DNA from: Endozoicomonas montiporae CL-33
GTDB taxonomy: Bacteria > Pseudomonadota > Gammaproteobacteria > Pseudomonadales > Endozoicomonadaceae
Direction: 5' to 3'
DNA length: 64,000 nt
NCBI RefSeq assembly: GCF_001583435.1
Contig: NZ_CP013251.1
Span: 2,129,617-2,193,616, forward strand
Part shown: in pieces, positions 1 through 9,361 of the stretch
Numbering within the stretch: the first letter of the stretch is position 1
Layout of the letters: each line of letters begins with the position of its first letter
Notes under the pieces: generated by a model
Told to the model about the DNA's origin: nothing
Seen by the model: only the letters and a program-made list of their open reading frames with translations
The model's database searches: none
Position numbers and translations under genes: made by a program

Positions 1-1401
1 AGTCTGTTCTTTGATAAATGAGTGCAGCACGGCCAGATCGTGCTCGAGCACGCTGTAACGTTCTTCCCGTTGCAGCAGGTCGCTCATGGAGGCAGGCAGA
101 GAAGGGGATTGCAGACCGGCCTTTTCAATGGCTTCAGGGAACTTGACCGGGTGAGCCGTTGCCAGCACGACTTTTGGCATTCTTGCATCAAGCTGAAGTT
201 CTCGCAGGGCACGAACACCGGTGGCGGTGTGCGGGTCAGCCAGATAGCCGGTTTCCCTGTGCAGCTCGGCGATGGTTGCGCAGGTATCGTCGTCGCCGGT
301 ACGACAACTGTCAAACAGTGTTTTGATGTTCAGCCATTCTGTTTCCGGTGCCTGCAGCTGACCAGTGCTCTGGAACGTTTCCATCAGTTGAGCCAGGCGA
401 TCGCCGTCTCGTCCCAGCATATCAAACAGCAGTCGCTCAAAGTTGCTGGATACCATGATATCCATGCTGGGCGATAGTGTATGCTCCAGCTGTTGCTTGC
501 GGTAATCGTTGTCTTTGAAGAAGCGATGCAGAATGTCGTTCTGATTGGTGGCGACCACCAGTTTGCCAATCGGCAGGCCCATTCCACGGGCAATGTAACC
601 GGCAAAAATATCACCAAAGTTACCAGTCGGTACCGAGAACGCGACTTCACGTTCCGGAGCGCCCAGAAGCAGAGCCGCATGGAAGTAATACACCACCTGA
701 GCCATGATTCGAGCCCAGTTAATGGAGTTAACAGCAACGAGTCGTGTGTTATCGGGCAGGAAGGGCTGGTCGGCAAAGGACTGTTTGACCATCGCCTGAC
801 AGTCATCAAAATTACCTTTGATGGCAATGTTATTGACATTGTCTGCCATTACGCTGGTCATCTGGCGACGCTGTACTTCTGAAACCCTTTGATAAGGATG
901 AAGGATAAAGATATCCAGAGCATCGCTGTGGCGACAGCCTTCAATCGCAGCTGAGCCGGTATCACCAGAAGTGGCGCCCAGTACAATGGCTTTTTCGCCA
1001 CGTTCTGTCAAAACATGGTTGAGCAGCCGCCCAAGCAGTTGCAGGGCAAAATCTTTGAATGCCAGTGTCGGGCCGTGGAACAGCTCCATAATCCATTCGT
1101 TGCTGCCAACCTGATGCAAAGGAGCCACAGCGCTGTGAGAGAAAATCTCTGATGTGCTGTAGCTGTCGTCAATGAGCTGCTTCAGGGTGCTGTCGTCAAT
1201 TTCACCGCCAACAAAAGGTTTGATGATGGTAAAGGCGAGTTCGTTATACGGCAGCCCTCTTAACTGACGGATGTCTTCTTTTGAAAACTGTGGCAGCTCT
1301 GCGGGCACATAAAGACCACCATCACTGGCAAGGCCAGCCAGCAGCACGTCCTGAAATCCTTTTTCTTCACCCTTTGCGGATCGGGTTGTTATATATTTCA
1401 C
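1..1401 (-). CDS. thrC: Threonine synthase, C-terminus at or just past the window edge
   Basis: Converts O-phosphohomoserine to threonine with pyridoxal phosphate in the cytoplasm, the last step of threonine synthesis. The frame read from a GTG at 1401 begins MKYITTRSAKGEEKGF and continues with LAGLASDGGLYVP, the typical ThrC N-terminus. It stays open for 467 codons to the window edge. Pseudomonad ThrC is about 470 residues, so only a few codons should be missing. It lies 111 bp downstream of hom on the same strand, consistent with a hom-thrC operon; a 15 bp tandem array fills part of the gap. The GTG start is chosen because it gives the conserved N-terminus. Confidence 0.93.
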   Translation of the reverse strand, partial: MKYITTRSAKGEEKGFQDVLLAGLASDGGLYVPAELPQFSKEDIRQLRGLPYNELAFTIIKPFVGGEIDDSTLKQLIDDSYSTSEIFSHSAVAPLHQVGSNEWIMELFHGPTLAFKDFALQLLGRLLNHVLTERGEKAIVLGATSGDTGSAAIEGCRHSDALDIFILHPYQRVSEVQRRQMTSVMADNVNNIAIKGNFDDCQAMVKQSFADQPFLPDNTRLVAVNSINWARIMAQVVYYFHAALLLGAPEREVAFSVPTGNFGDIFAGYIARGMGLPIGKLVVATNQNDILHRFFKDNDYRKQQLEHTLSPSMDIMVSSNFERLLFDMLGRDGDRLAQLMETFQSTGQLQAPETEWLNIKTLFDSCRTGDDDTCATIAELHRETGYLADPHTATGVRALRELQLDARMPKVVLATAHPVKFPEAIEKAGLQSPSLPASMSDLLQREERYSVLEHDLAVLHSFIKEQT

Positions 1402-1437
1402 TCTTTATTCCTCTGTAATTCGTGTCGAAGCTTTGTG

Positions 1438-1523
1438 TTATGGCAAAGTGCGTTATGACATAGTGCGTTATGACATAGTGCGTTATGACATAGTGCGCTA
1501 TGGCATAGCGGGTTATGCCATAG
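1438..1523. repeat. 15 bp tandem array overlapping the hom stop codon
   Basis: Five complete 15 bp units and part of a sixth (TTATGACATAGTGCG and variants) run from 1438 to 1523. The last units include the stop and final codons of hom (Met-Ala-stop on the minus strand), so the array looks like repeated duplication of the gene's own 3' end. Each unit carries a stop in the hom frame. Confidence 0.9.
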
Positions 1524-2814
1524 CCTCAACACGAATAAGTGCAACCCGGGACTGAACTTCCTCGAGCGCTTCAATTTTCTTCACCGCCTGTTTCATGACA
1601 GCTTCTTTAACGGTTTCAGTGAGGATAACGACATCGGCGTGCCTGTCGTGTTCCCGCGCCGCTTTCTGGGTCAGTGCAGAGATGTTGATGTTGTACTCGT
1701 CCAGTACCGAGCTGAGTGCTCTGATCACGCCGGGGTGGTCGTCTACATGGATGCGCAGGTAGTAAGGGCATTCAACGTCGTCTACCGACAGGACTTCTGT
1801 GGGCTGCATAGAATCGCTATGGAAACCCAGCGGGAAGGGCATGGAAGCGGGTGTTTCAAGGTTGCGGGCTATATCGATAATATCTGCAACAACGGAGGAA
1901 GCTGTGGGTTCTGAACCGGCGCCAGGTCCAACCAGCATGGTTTCACCAATAGCGTCAGCATTGATGACAACCGAGTTAAGAACGCCATTAATGTTTGCCA
2001 TCGGGCGATCAGCAGGAATAAGGGCAGGATGTACCCGTAACTCAATGCCCTGTTCTGTCTTGCGCGAGATACCCAGATGTTTGATCCGGTAACCAAAGTC
2101 TTCGGCGTACTGAATATCGCCCGGCGTCACCTGGCTGATGCCTTCAGTAAAAGCTTTGTTGAATTGCAGCGGAATACCAAAGGCGATGGAAGCCATGATG
2201 GTCAGTTTGTGGCAGGCATCAATGCCTTCCACATCAAAAGTCGGGTCGGCTTCGGCGTAACCCAGTTCCTGGGCTTCTTGCAGCACATCTTCAAACGGAC
2301 GGTTTTTGTCGCCCATTTCGGTAAGAATAAAGTTGCCGGTGCCATTGATGATGCCAGCCAGCCAGTTGATGTCATTGGCTGCCAGACCTTCACGCAGGGT
2401 TTTGATGACCGGAATACCGCCAGCTACCGCTGCTTCATAGGCGACAATAACATTGTTTTCCCGGGCGGCTTTGAAAATCTCGTTACCATGTTCGGCAATC
2501 AGGGCTTTGTTGGCCGTGACAACATGCTTGCCATTGTTGATGGCGGTCAGGATCAAATCCTTGGCAACATCGTAGCCACCGATCAGTTCAACAAGGATGT
2601 CGATGTCAGGGTTTTGTGCCACATCGAAGATATCGGTGGTGACTGGTGTCTGGCTGGTATCGCAGGCTGGGTTGCCCCGGCGGGTGGCGACCTGTTCAAT
2701 GATGACCTGTCTGCCAGTTCGGGCAGTAATGCTATCGGTGTTTCGGGTTAATACATTGAAGGTACCACCACCGACGGTACCCAGACCGCATATTCCTACC
2801 TTTACCGGTTTCAA
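1513..2814 (-). CDS. hom: Homoserine dehydrogenase
   Basis: Reduces aspartate semialdehyde to homoserine with NAD(P)H, the branch step to threonine and methionine. It has 433 residues, the normal length of the monofunctional enzyme. The nucleotide-binding motif GLGTVGGG is at residues 11-18, followed by the catalytic-domain segments VVTANKALIA and GIINGTGNFILTEM. A C-terminal ACT domain begins near residue 350 (RIHVDDHPGVIRALS) and is the usual site of threonine feedback. It lies upstream of thrC on the same strand. Its stop codon is inside a 15 bp tandem array. Confidence 0.97.
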   Translation of the reverse strand: MKPVKVGICGLGTVGGGTFNVLTRNTDSITARTGRQVIIEQVATRRGNPACDTSQTPVTTDIFDVAQNPDIDILVELIGGYDVAKDLILTAINNGKHVVTANKALIAEHGNEIFKAARENNVIVAYEAAVAGGIPVIKTLREGLAANDINWLAGIINGTGNFILTEMGDKNRPFEDVLQEAQELGYAEADPTFDVEGIDACHKLTIMASIAFGIPLQFNKAFTEGISQVTPGDIQYAEDFGYRIKHLGISRKTEQGIELRVHPALIPADRPMANINGVLNSVVINADAIGETMLVGPGAGSEPTASSVVADIIDIARNLETPASMPFPLGFHSDSMQPTEVLSVDDVECPYYLRIHVDDHPGVIRALSSVLDEYNINISALTQKAAREHDRHADVVILTETVKEAVMKQAVKKIEALEEVQSRVALIRVEAMA

Positions 2815-3108
2815 GATGCTTCACCTACTTATGAGACGCTTGTTGTTAATGGTCTGTTCGTTGTTATGACATGCTGCTGAAAATCAGGAAGTGTATTGTT
2901 GCTGTGATTTTCACACGGATGTGATGTTGACTTCCCGGACAGAGCAGAATAAATCTGGTTTGATAAACGCAGAAGGGCGATTATAGCCGTAAATACTCGA
3001 CTGATGCGAGCCTTGCCGAAGTCAGGTCGGCTTCAGCTGAGCTGTTGTCCAGTGTGGATAAGGGAATCGACCAGGGAATAGCCCTGTCGTGTGACAGGGC
3101 TATCGGTT
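2815..3108. other. hom upstream region with -10-like box and a hairpin after dsbC
   Basis: This gap has no credible gene. A minus-strand TATAAT (plus-strand ATTATA, 2980-2985) is a possible hom promoter -10, but I see no good -35 at 16-18 bp. A perfect 11 bp stem with a GTGT loop lies at 3078-3103, five bases after the dsbC stop. It lacks a U-run, so it may be a processing or attenuation hairpin rather than a classic terminator. Confidence 0.45.
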
Positions 3109-3969
3109 CTATTTGGCAGGAGCAGGCAGAGCAGGTTTTTCAGAGGCTGGGGTGATCCCCATGATTTTGGCCAGTTCTGAAGCTGGACGATAGCCGGGTA
3201 TAGACCTTCCGTCTTCCAGAAATAAGGCTGGTGTTCCGTTTACGCCGAGGTTGATACCGAGCTGGTATTGTTCGTCAACCAAGGCGCCGCAAGAGCCTGC
3301 TGGCTGTGGACCACCTTTTTTTGCTGCGTCGGTAATGGGTATCTCTTTACCGGTTTTCAGGTCAGTAATGGCCTGCTTGCGATCTTTGGAGCACCAGGCG
3401 CTGACCATTTTCTGATAAGCGGGAGAACGATCGCCACCTCTTGGGAATGCCAGATAACGTAGCTCAATGCCAAGGTCGTTCATGGCCTGTAGTTCCTGAT
3501 GGAGCTTTCGGCAGTAGCCACAATCGACGTCGGTGAACGCATAAACCACTCCTTTTACGTTGCCTTTGGGTTTAAAGGCTATCGTATCGGCCGGTTTTAG
3601 TTGGGCGAGTTGTTTGGCGATAGCGGTGGTGCGTACGTTTTCAGTCAGGTTGGTTATGTTGCCGTCGTCTTCCAGTTTCAGCATGTCGCCTCTGAGAATC
3701 AGGCGACCGTCGCTGCTGGCATAGATGACGTTGCCGCCACTGAGGACAATCATGTACACCCCCTTCCAGTCAGTGCGTTCCACACGCTCTATGGGGATAT
3801 TGGGATCGCGGGATTTCAACTGGATTTCAATGGCTTTTGCCACTTCTGCCAGCTCCTTATTCACGGTGGTCACCGCTGTGACGGGGGCTTTTGGGTCTGT
3901 TTTGACGTCCGCCTGAAGTGCCGGGGTGGCGATCAGCCCGGCCAGAAGAAGTAGTGCGCTGTAACGCAT
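3109..3969 (-). CDS. dsbC: Periplasmic disulfide isomerase DsbC
   Basis: Reshuffles wrong disulfide bonds in periplasmic proteins. It has 286 residues with a clear signal peptide (MRYSALLLLAGLIATPALQA), an N-terminal dimerisation region and a thioredoxin-fold domain. The active site Cys150-Gly-Tyr-Cys153 is the motif typical of DsbC. The cis-proline segment NGTPALFLEDG follows near residue 250. It lies downstream of xerD on the same strand, an order common in pseudomonads (xerD-dsbC-hom-thrC). A hairpin sits right after the stop. Confidence 0.95.
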   Translation of the reverse strand: MRYSALLLLAGLIATPALQADVKTDPKAPVTAVTTVNKELAEVAKAIEIQLKSRDPNIPIERVERTDWKGVYMIVLSGGNVIYASSDGRLILRGDMLKLEDDGNITNLTENVRTTAIAKQLAQLKPADTIAFKPKGNVKGVVYAFTDVDCGYCRKLHQELQAMNDLGIELRYLAFPRGGDRSPAYQKMVSAWCSKDRKQAITDLKTGKEIPITDAAKKGGPQPAGSCGALVDEQYQLGINLGVNGTPALFLEDGRSIPGYRPASELAKIMGITPASEKPALPAPAK

Positions 3970-4091
3970 GAGGAGTCCTCGTTGCTATTTTTGTTGTCAA
4001 AGCCTTTTGGCCGGACGATGGCTCAAGCCGAAATGCTACCGAATATGATCGGATGGTATGGCACAGAAGTTTAGCCGGTGTTGTGGCTTTG

Positions 4092-4997
4092 TCATCCTCG
4101 CGGGTGATGTTTGGCGTGCAGTGTTCCCAGCCGGTGTCGCGCTACATGGGTATAAATCTGGGTGGTGGAGAGGTCACTGTGCCCGAGCAGTAATTGTACA
4201 ACCCGCAAATCGGCACCATGATTAAGCAGATGGGTGGCAAATGCATGGCGAAGTACGTGGGGTGACACATCGGCTGTTATGCCTGCTGTCTGCTGGTGGT
4301 GCTTGATTCGATGCCAGAAAGTCTGACGAGTCATGGGTTGCTCCTGTCTTCCGGGAAACATGACCGGGCTGTTAACGTTGTTGAGAAGGTCCGGTCTGGC
4401 TTGTTTCATATAGCTCTGCACCCAGTTCAGAGCCTCTTCGCCCATGGGACTTAATCGCTCTTTGCCGCCTTTGCCGCTGATTCGGATGATGCCCTGTCGA
4501 AGGTTGATCTGCTCAACCCTCAGGTTGACCAGCTCGGAGACTCTCAGTCCGCAGGCGTAAAGCAGTTCCAGCATGCACCGGTCACGCAGCCCCAGGTTGG
4601 TTTCGGTATCGGGTGCATTCAGAAGGGCTTCCACTTCAGACTCTGTCAACGTTTTGGGGAGTGATCGCCCCTGTTTTGGAAGTTCGATGTTGTCAGTTAT
4701 GTCTCTGTCCAGTTCGCCCTCCCTGAGCAGATAGCGGTAGAAGCCTCTCAGGCTGGAGAGGCTTCGGGCCGTTGAAGCGGGTTTGTAGTGTTGCTGATAA
4801 CGCCAGGCAAGGTAATGGCTGATGCTGTCTGGGGTGGCCTCTGTTATCGGTATTTTCTCGTGTTCGCTGAGCCATTGTTGAAATTGTTTCAAATCGCGCT
4901 GATAAGAGGATCGGGTGTTGTCGCTAAGACCTTTTTCCAGCCAAAGGTGTTGAAGGAATCGTTCAGTGGACGCAGCGATTTGAAAATGTGCAGGCAT
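4092..4997 (-). CDS. xerD: Tyrosine recombinase XerD
   Basis: Resolves chromosome dimers at dif together with XerC under FtsK control. It has 301 residues, normal for XerD. It has an N-terminal SAM-like core-binding domain (LWLEKGLSDNTRSSYQRDL) and a C-terminal catalytic domain with Arg in LRVSELVNL, Lys in GKGGKERL, HVLRHAFATHLL, GHSDLSTTQIYTH and the final nucleophile Tyr. Its position next to dsbC and the rplS operon favours XerD over XerC or a phage integrase. Confidence 0.95.
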   Translation of the reverse strand: MPAHFQIAASTERFLQHLWLEKGLSDNTRSSYQRDLKQFQQWLSEHEKIPITEATPDSISHYLAWRYQQHYKPASTARSLSSLRGFYRYLLREGELDRDITDNIELPKQGRSLPKTLTESEVEALLNAPDTETNLGLRDRCMLELLYACGLRVSELVNLRVEQINLRQGIIRISGKGGKERLSPMGEEALNWVQSYMKQARPDLLNNVNSPVMFPGRQEQPMTRQTFWHRIKHHQQTAGITADVSPHVLRHAFATHLLNHGADLRVVQLLLGHSDLSTTQIYTHVARHRLGTLHAKHHPRG

Positions 4998-5088
4998 GGC
5001 GATGTCGGAATGATGGTTTGCTCTGATGGTATAGGAGTTTGGTCCGTGCAGGCAAACGGCAAGGGAGGAAGTGGGAATAAGGCAGGAA

Positions 5089-5112
5089 CAAAAAAAAGCG
5101 ACCGAAGTCGCT
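5089..5112 (-). terminator. Terminator of the rpsP-rimM-trmD-rplS operon
   Basis: On the minus strand AGCGACTTCGGTCGCT forms a 6 bp stem with a UUCG-type tetraloop, followed by an eight-base T-run. It lies 90 bp after the rplS stop. Confidence 0.88.
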
Positions 5113-5201
5113 TTCCCTGATGTCTAACAAAAGTTGCCGGATTGTCAGAACAATAAATAAAGACGTTTCTGGTTCCGGCCTGAGCCGGAATCAAAGCAAT
5201 C

Positions 5202-5555
5202 TTACTTGAGCTTTTCCTTGATGCGAGCAGCCTTACCGCTACGCTCACGCAAGTAGTACAGCTTAGCTTGACGAACATCACCACGGCGCTTGACAGTGAT
5301 GGAGTCGATCAGTGGGCTGTAAGTCTGGAATACACGCTCAACGCCAACACCGCTGGAGATTTTACGAACGGTGAAAGCAGAGTTCAGGCCACGCTTACGA
5401 ACGGCGATAACAACACCTTCGAACGCCTGCAGACGCTCACGGTTGCCTTCTTTTACCTTAACTTGTACAACAACGGTATCACCCTGTGCGAACGCAGGGA
5501 TTTCCTTGTTCATTTGCTCGTTTTCGAGCGCTTCAATAATTCTGTTCTTGCTCAT
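5202..5555 (-). CDS. rplS: Ribosomal protein bL19
   Basis: Large-subunit protein at the 30S-50S interface. It has 117 residues, near the usual 115. Conserved segments are [35 protein letters not shown] and [15 protein letters not shown]. It is the last gene of the conserved rpsP-rimM-trmD-rplS operon, 46 bp after trmD, and is followed by a strong terminator. Confidence 0.98.
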   Translation of the reverse strand: MSKNRIIEALENEQMNKEIPAFAQGDTVVVQVKVKEGNRERLQAFEGVVIAVRKRGLNSAFTVRKISSGVGVERVFQTYSPLIDSITVKRRGDVRQAKLYYLRERSGKAARIKEKLK

Positions 5556-5601
5556 TTTAGCTTTTGCTCCCGATAGTCAAGATTGCCGCCAAATTGGGGT
5601 T

Positions 5602-6408
5602 TTAGCCTTTGCTGGCTTCGCTGTGTTCCTGCTGGAATTCAGCGAGTAATTTCTTTTCCTCGCGGCTTAGCTCACGACCTTCAAGAAGGTCAGGGCGTCG
5701 CAGCCAGGTTCTGCCCAGAGACTGTTTCAGTCGCCACTCGCGAATACGCTGGTGGTTGCCTGACATCAGTACTTCCGGCACTTCCTGTCCTTCAAACACT
5801 TCCGGACGGGTGTAGTGCGGGCAATCAAGAAGGCCATCCGCAAAGGAGTCTTCTTGGGCGGAATCCTTATGACCCAGGGTGCCCGGTACAAAGCGTGATA
5901 CTGCATCAATCAGAGTCATGGAGGCGAGTTCGCCACCACTTAATACGTAATCCCCAATCGACCATTCCTCGTCAATTTCAGCGTTGATTACGCGCTCATC
6001 AATACCTTCATACCGCCCCGCTACCAAAATGATCCGCTTTTTCGCGGCGAGTTCCTGAACCCCTGCCTGATCTAACGGGCGTCCCTGGGGAGACAGGTAT
6101 ATCACTGTGGCATCGGTTCCAGCAGCTTGTCTGGCTGCATGGATGGCGTCACGCAGAGGTTGAATTTTCATCAACATGCCGGGACCACCGCCATAAGGTC
6201 GGTCATCCACAGTCCGGTGTTTGTCGTGGGTAAAATCCCGGGGATTCCAGATTTCTACCGCAACACTGCCTTCTTTAACGGCTCGTCCGGTAATACCGTG
6301 ATCGGTAATCGCACGAAACATTTCAGGAAACAGTGTGACAACACCGAACCACATTTTATCCTTTAAGGACAATTGCGCCGTTATGGCTGCATCGTTGTGC
6401 TGTTCCAT
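5602..6408 (-). CDS. trmD: tRNA (guanine-37-N1)-methyltransferase
   Basis: Methylates G37 next to the anticodon with S-adenosylmethionine and so prevents frameshifting. It is a SPOUT-fold protein; the knot segments [25 protein letters not shown] and [12 protein letters not shown] are all present. The listed start gives 268 residues. An internal Met19 ([13 protein letters not shown]) matches the usual family start and would give 250, so the first 18 residues are uncertain. It begins 6 bp after rimM, which suggests coupling. Confidence 0.97.
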   Translation of the reverse strand: MEQHNDAAITAQLSLKDKMWFGVVTLFPEMFRAITDHGITGRAVKEGSVAVEIWNPRDFTHDKHRTVDDRPYGGGPGMLMKIQPLRDAIHAARQAAGTDATVIYLSPQGRPLDQAGVQELAAKKRIILVAGRYEGIDERVINAEIDEEWSIGDYVLSGGELASMTLIDAVSRFVPGTLGHKDSAQEDSFADGLLDCPHYTRPEVFEGQEVPEVLMSGNHQRIREWRLKQSLGRTWLRRPDLLEGRELSREEKKLLAEFQQEHSEASKG

Positions 6409-6414
6409 AACGGA

Positions 6415-6972
6415 TTAAAATTCCGGATCCCAGTCAATCCGAATGAACCCTTCTTCAGAGTTCACTTCTTCAATCACCTGATCGACCAGCCAGGGCACAA
6501 GGCGCTGGGACTTGTCGATACTGCCCCTGCAGGGGCGGATCACCAGAACATCATTTGCTCCGGTTTCCATCAGGTGACTGACTTTGCCCAGAAGGATCTT
6601 TTCATCCGCATCGTTGCGGGTAAAAACATCCAGTCCTTCGAGTTCATGCCAATAAATTTCATCATCGGCAGTCTCGGGCAACTCGCTGGAGTGTACCTTG
6701 ATTTCGGCGCCACAATACTGGCGGGCGATATCCCGGTCATCACAGCCAACGATGTGTGCGATCAAGCCCTTTGCCTGACGGCGGCCCTGATCGACTTCAA
6801 TGGTCTGCTGGCGACCATTGTGATCCAGAATCCAGTGCTTGTAATCCAGGATGTTCGTCATGGGGTTGGTGTGTGAATACACCTTCACCCAGCCTTTTAT
6901 CCCGTATACAGCAGTGATTTTTCCCAGAGTCACCAGACTCTTGCTGGATGCTTCAACTGCAGTTTGGGTCAC
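6415..6972 (-). CDS. rimM: 16S rRNA processing protein RimM
   Basis: Assembly factor for the 30S head that binds S19. It has 185 residues. The N-terminal RimM barrel (LGKITAVYGIKGWVKVYSHT) and C-terminal PRC-barrel (YWHELEGLDV, GKVSHLMETGANDVLVI) are recognisable, and it ends IRIDWDPEF like its homologues. It sits between rpsP and trmD in the usual operon. Confidence 0.97.
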   Translation of the reverse strand: MTQTAVEASSKSLVTLGKITAVYGIKGWVKVYSHTNPMTNILDYKHWILDHNGRQQTIEVDQGRRQAKGLIAHIVGCDDRDIARQYCGAEIKVHSSELPETADDEIYWHELEGLDVFTRNDADEKILLGKVSHLMETGANDVLVIRPCRGSIDKSQRLVPWLVDQVIEEVNSEEGFIRIDWDPEF

Positions 6973-6996
6973 TGGTAAATTCCTTCAAACAGCGGA

Positions 6997-7245
6997 TTAA
7001 GCAGCTTTTTTAGCGTCTTTAATCAGCTGGGCTACGCGATCGGACATGCCTGCGCCCTGGCCCAGCCAGAACTCAACACGTTCGTTATCTACACGCAGAC
7101 GCTCTTCCTGACCACGAGCAGTAGGGTTGAAGAAACCTACACGCTCGATGAAACGGCCGCTGTTAGCCTTACGGCTGTCAGCTACGGTCAGGTGGTAAAA
7201 TGGGCGCTTCTTGGAACCGCCGCGAGCGAGACGAATTGTTACCAT
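6997..7245 (-). CDS. rpsP: Ribosomal protein bS16
   Basis: Small-subunit protein needed for 30S assembly. It has 82 residues, the standard length. The signature [19 protein letters not shown] is followed by [18 protein letters not shown]. It is the first gene of the rpsP-rimM-trmD-rplS operon. A sigma-70-like promoter lies about 135 bp upstream, leaving a leader of roughly 130 nt. Confidence 0.98.
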   Translation of the reverse strand: MVTIRLARGGSKKRPFYHLTVADSRKANSGRFIERVGFFNPTARGQEERLRVDNERVEFWLGQGAGMSDRVAQLIKDAKKAA

Positions 7246-7380
7246 GGAATGGTTTTCCTGTAATCGTGGTCCGGCAACTTTTGCATGGGTATTCTGGCCT
7301 GCTTCCGCTGCTTATGAAATAAGCATTTTCTGCAGGTATAGAACACCACGATGGAGTAAACCCCATCACAAAGGGCGCAT

Positions 7381-7409
7381 ATTCTAAGGAATAAAATCAA
7401 TGCTGACAA
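7381..7409 (-). promoter_or_regulatory. Probable sigma-70 promoter of the rpsP operon
   Basis: On the minus strand TTGTCA (7409-7404) and TAGAAT (7386-7381) are 17 bp apart. This is a good match to both boxes at ideal spacing, correctly oriented for rpsP. Confidence 0.7.
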
Positions 7410-7478
7410 CTGCAAGTGGTTTATTTACAGGACAAAAAGGTCGATAAATGAAGGTATTGGGCAGATTAGAAGGAATAT

Positions 7479-8531
7479 TTGATGAAAATAGCTGGATTTC
7501 TGTTGGTCTGTGTTTTGTGGAGTTGCCGGGTGTGGTCAGACATTTTTCCTGAAGGTTTGACGGACTTTGGCGACTTGGCTGATCAGGCCTCGGCCGTTTC
7601 CATGCTTTATGACCAGAACTATACGAGTCTGGAGGAATTAGCCAAAGGAGAGGGGGGACAGCATGCTGCCAGCTTTATAGTTGTTTTTGATAATCGAAAA
7701 TGGTTTGTGAAAACAATAAGAAAAAACAAGTCCATGGAAACTGGTCCGGACAGCATGACGTCTTATATACGAAGCCTATTACTTAAAGTCACAGAAATTC
7801 TATTACTTAAAGTCACAGATTGGGGCAGTAGTTTGAGCAATGAAAATATGAACCTTGCTTATGAGTGGGAACTGGTGAAGCGAAAGGCTGACTTTGATTA
7901 TTTGTCTGAATTTAAAACGGGGCTGGTTCTCCCGGAGAGAGCTGCTTTTTTTTCAACAGCTGGTGAAGAGTTTTATATTGTCAGCTATCCCATGGTATCT
8001 GGTAAGTCCATGAAAGCTGTTATCGAAAGTGGGAATTATGCTTCAGAATCTGAAGCAAAAAAAACATGGCTCAAGCTTGCCTACCGGTATGCTCATGCCA
8101 CAGCAGCACTCAATTTTGGGCCGTATACAGACGGGGATGAGGCAACGGACTTTTATAGACTGAGTGAGAAACCGTCTTATGTACACTTAGATGACAGGAA
8201 TTCGACTAACCAACTCTATGATAAAGATAATGACTGGGTATACTTTATTGATTTGGCTTCAGAAGAGGGTAAGGCTCGTAAGAATGATTCAGTATTGTCG
8301 AGTCAAAGGCAAATGATAAGAACGCTGCTAAAGATATTGAAACAGCCAGCTTGTATGAATAAAGAGTGCTTTGATGCATTAAAAGACGCCATTGTTGATG
8401 GCTATACATCTGCCCTTCCAAGGTTTGATAGTAAATCAGTGAGTGAAAAAATTGAAATGATGTTTCGTGTGTCTGTTGATTTAAAGTGTGAAGAATATTA
8501 CCCACCGGAGTACTGTCAGTTTTCGAAGTGA
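7479..8531 (+). CDS. Exported protein with a kinase-like fold
   Basis: Function unknown. It has 350 residues with an N-terminal signal-like segment (MMKIAGFLLVCVLWSCRVWS). The rest resembles a protein or small-molecule kinase: VVFDNRKWFVKTIRK with Lys78 as ATP-binding lysine, Glu129 or Glu131 in AYEWELVKRK, a hinge-like FYIVSYPMVSG (165-175), a catalytic-loop-like HLDDRNSTN (His236, Asp239, Asn244) and FIDLAS with Asp258 in the DFG position. An 8-residue tandem duplication (LLLKVT) at about 7789-7836 lies between Lys and Glu. It stands alone, beside IS debris and a protease pseudogene. If correct it is a secreted kinase, possibly a host-directed effector. The fold is inferred from motif spacing only. 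Confidence 0.65.
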   Translation: MMKIAGFLLVCVLWSCRVWSDIFPEGLTDFGDLADQASAVSMLYDQNYTSLEELAKGEGGQHAASFIVVFDNRKWFVKTIRKNKSMETGPDSMTSYIRSLLLKVTEILLLKVTDWGSSLSNENMNLAYEWELVKRKADFDYLSEFKTGLVLPERAAFFSTAGEEFYIVSYPMVSGKSMKAVIESGNYASESEAKKTWLKLAYRYAHATAALNFGPYTDGDEATDFYRLSEKPSYVHLDDRNSTNQLYDKDNDWVYFIDLASEEGKARKNDSVLSSQRQMIRTLLKILKQPACMNKECFDALKDAIVDGYTSALPRFDSKSVSEKIEMMFRVSVDLKCEEYYPPEYCQFSK

Positions 8532-8654
8532 GCAGTTAACGCCATATTGGTTGATTTACTCGAGTTTAGAGAATTATAAGCACGAAAGTTCTGCATTTTT
8601 CAAATAAGAATAGAGTTAAGAAACCGTTTCACCTACCAAGAGGAAACGGCTGCC

Positions 8655-8819
8655 ATGCTCACTTCAGAACAAAGAACAATCCTTCAGGAGCTTTCTCTAC
8701 ATACGACATTTCTTGTCGGAGCGCCATCTTCAAATGCAGTACCAACGTTCTGCGAACTGCTCCTTGGCGGTATGCTGTCCGGTGAAGGCTTTGTTATACC
8801 AATTCCACCCTACAAGTAA
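8655..8819 (+). pseudogene. N-terminal fragment of an IS transposase
   Basis: A 54-codon frame begins MLTSEQRTILQELSLHTTF and continues PTFCELLLGGMLSGEGFV. I recognise this as the start of a DDE transposase of the IS4/IS701 type. It then breaks into unrelated IPIPPYK and a stop. No catalytic part follows, so it is a relic. The break coincides with TATACCAATT, a motif found in palindromic repeats elsewhere in the window. Confidence 0.5.
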
Positions 8820-9052
8820 CTCACTCCACAAGCCTTGTTATCACTGGATTTGTATTTTTGATAATAAAGTACAAGAAAGGGCTTATTGGAGCGTTAGTTA
8901 CATCATAGATGTTTGGCTAAACATGAATTGCGCAGCCATTCTGAATCACGGGAGCATTTAAAACTCTAAATTAGAGAACTAATTAGGAAGTCTGTTTAAT
9001 GTTGGCATAAACTCTTGTACTGCGTAAAAGTTCAGAAAAGGCTTGAATTCTT
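8820..9052. other. Non-coding spacer before the protease gene
   Basis: AT-rich spacer with no convincing frame, RNA or clear promoter. Confidence 0.4.
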
Positions 9053-9361
9053 ATGAACAAACCTTCTTTTTTTATCCGGTTGGCAGTACTGCAAAACTCG
9101 TGGGTTTTTGGCAGCTTGCTTTTTGTTTCCGCTTCCGGGTTTGGAGTGTCGATCAAAATCGATAGCAGTACCGCCTCATACCACGCAACTGAAGAGCAGG
9201 CTGGGTCACAGGAGGAATCGCTTGAAAATGTTGCTCACCAAAGGCAGCGTCGAGTGATCGGGGGGCAGGCTTCGGATTGGAGACAGTATCCGTGGTTAGT
9301 CGGGCTTGAGCAGATTAGGAGGGACACACGTGACAAATTGCTCAAAACCGACCCGGCTTAC

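Noticed and set aside
84..882. Open frames on both strands across the first 900 bases
   Set aside because: They are in other frames of thrC, which has a conserved N-terminus and stays open to the window edge.
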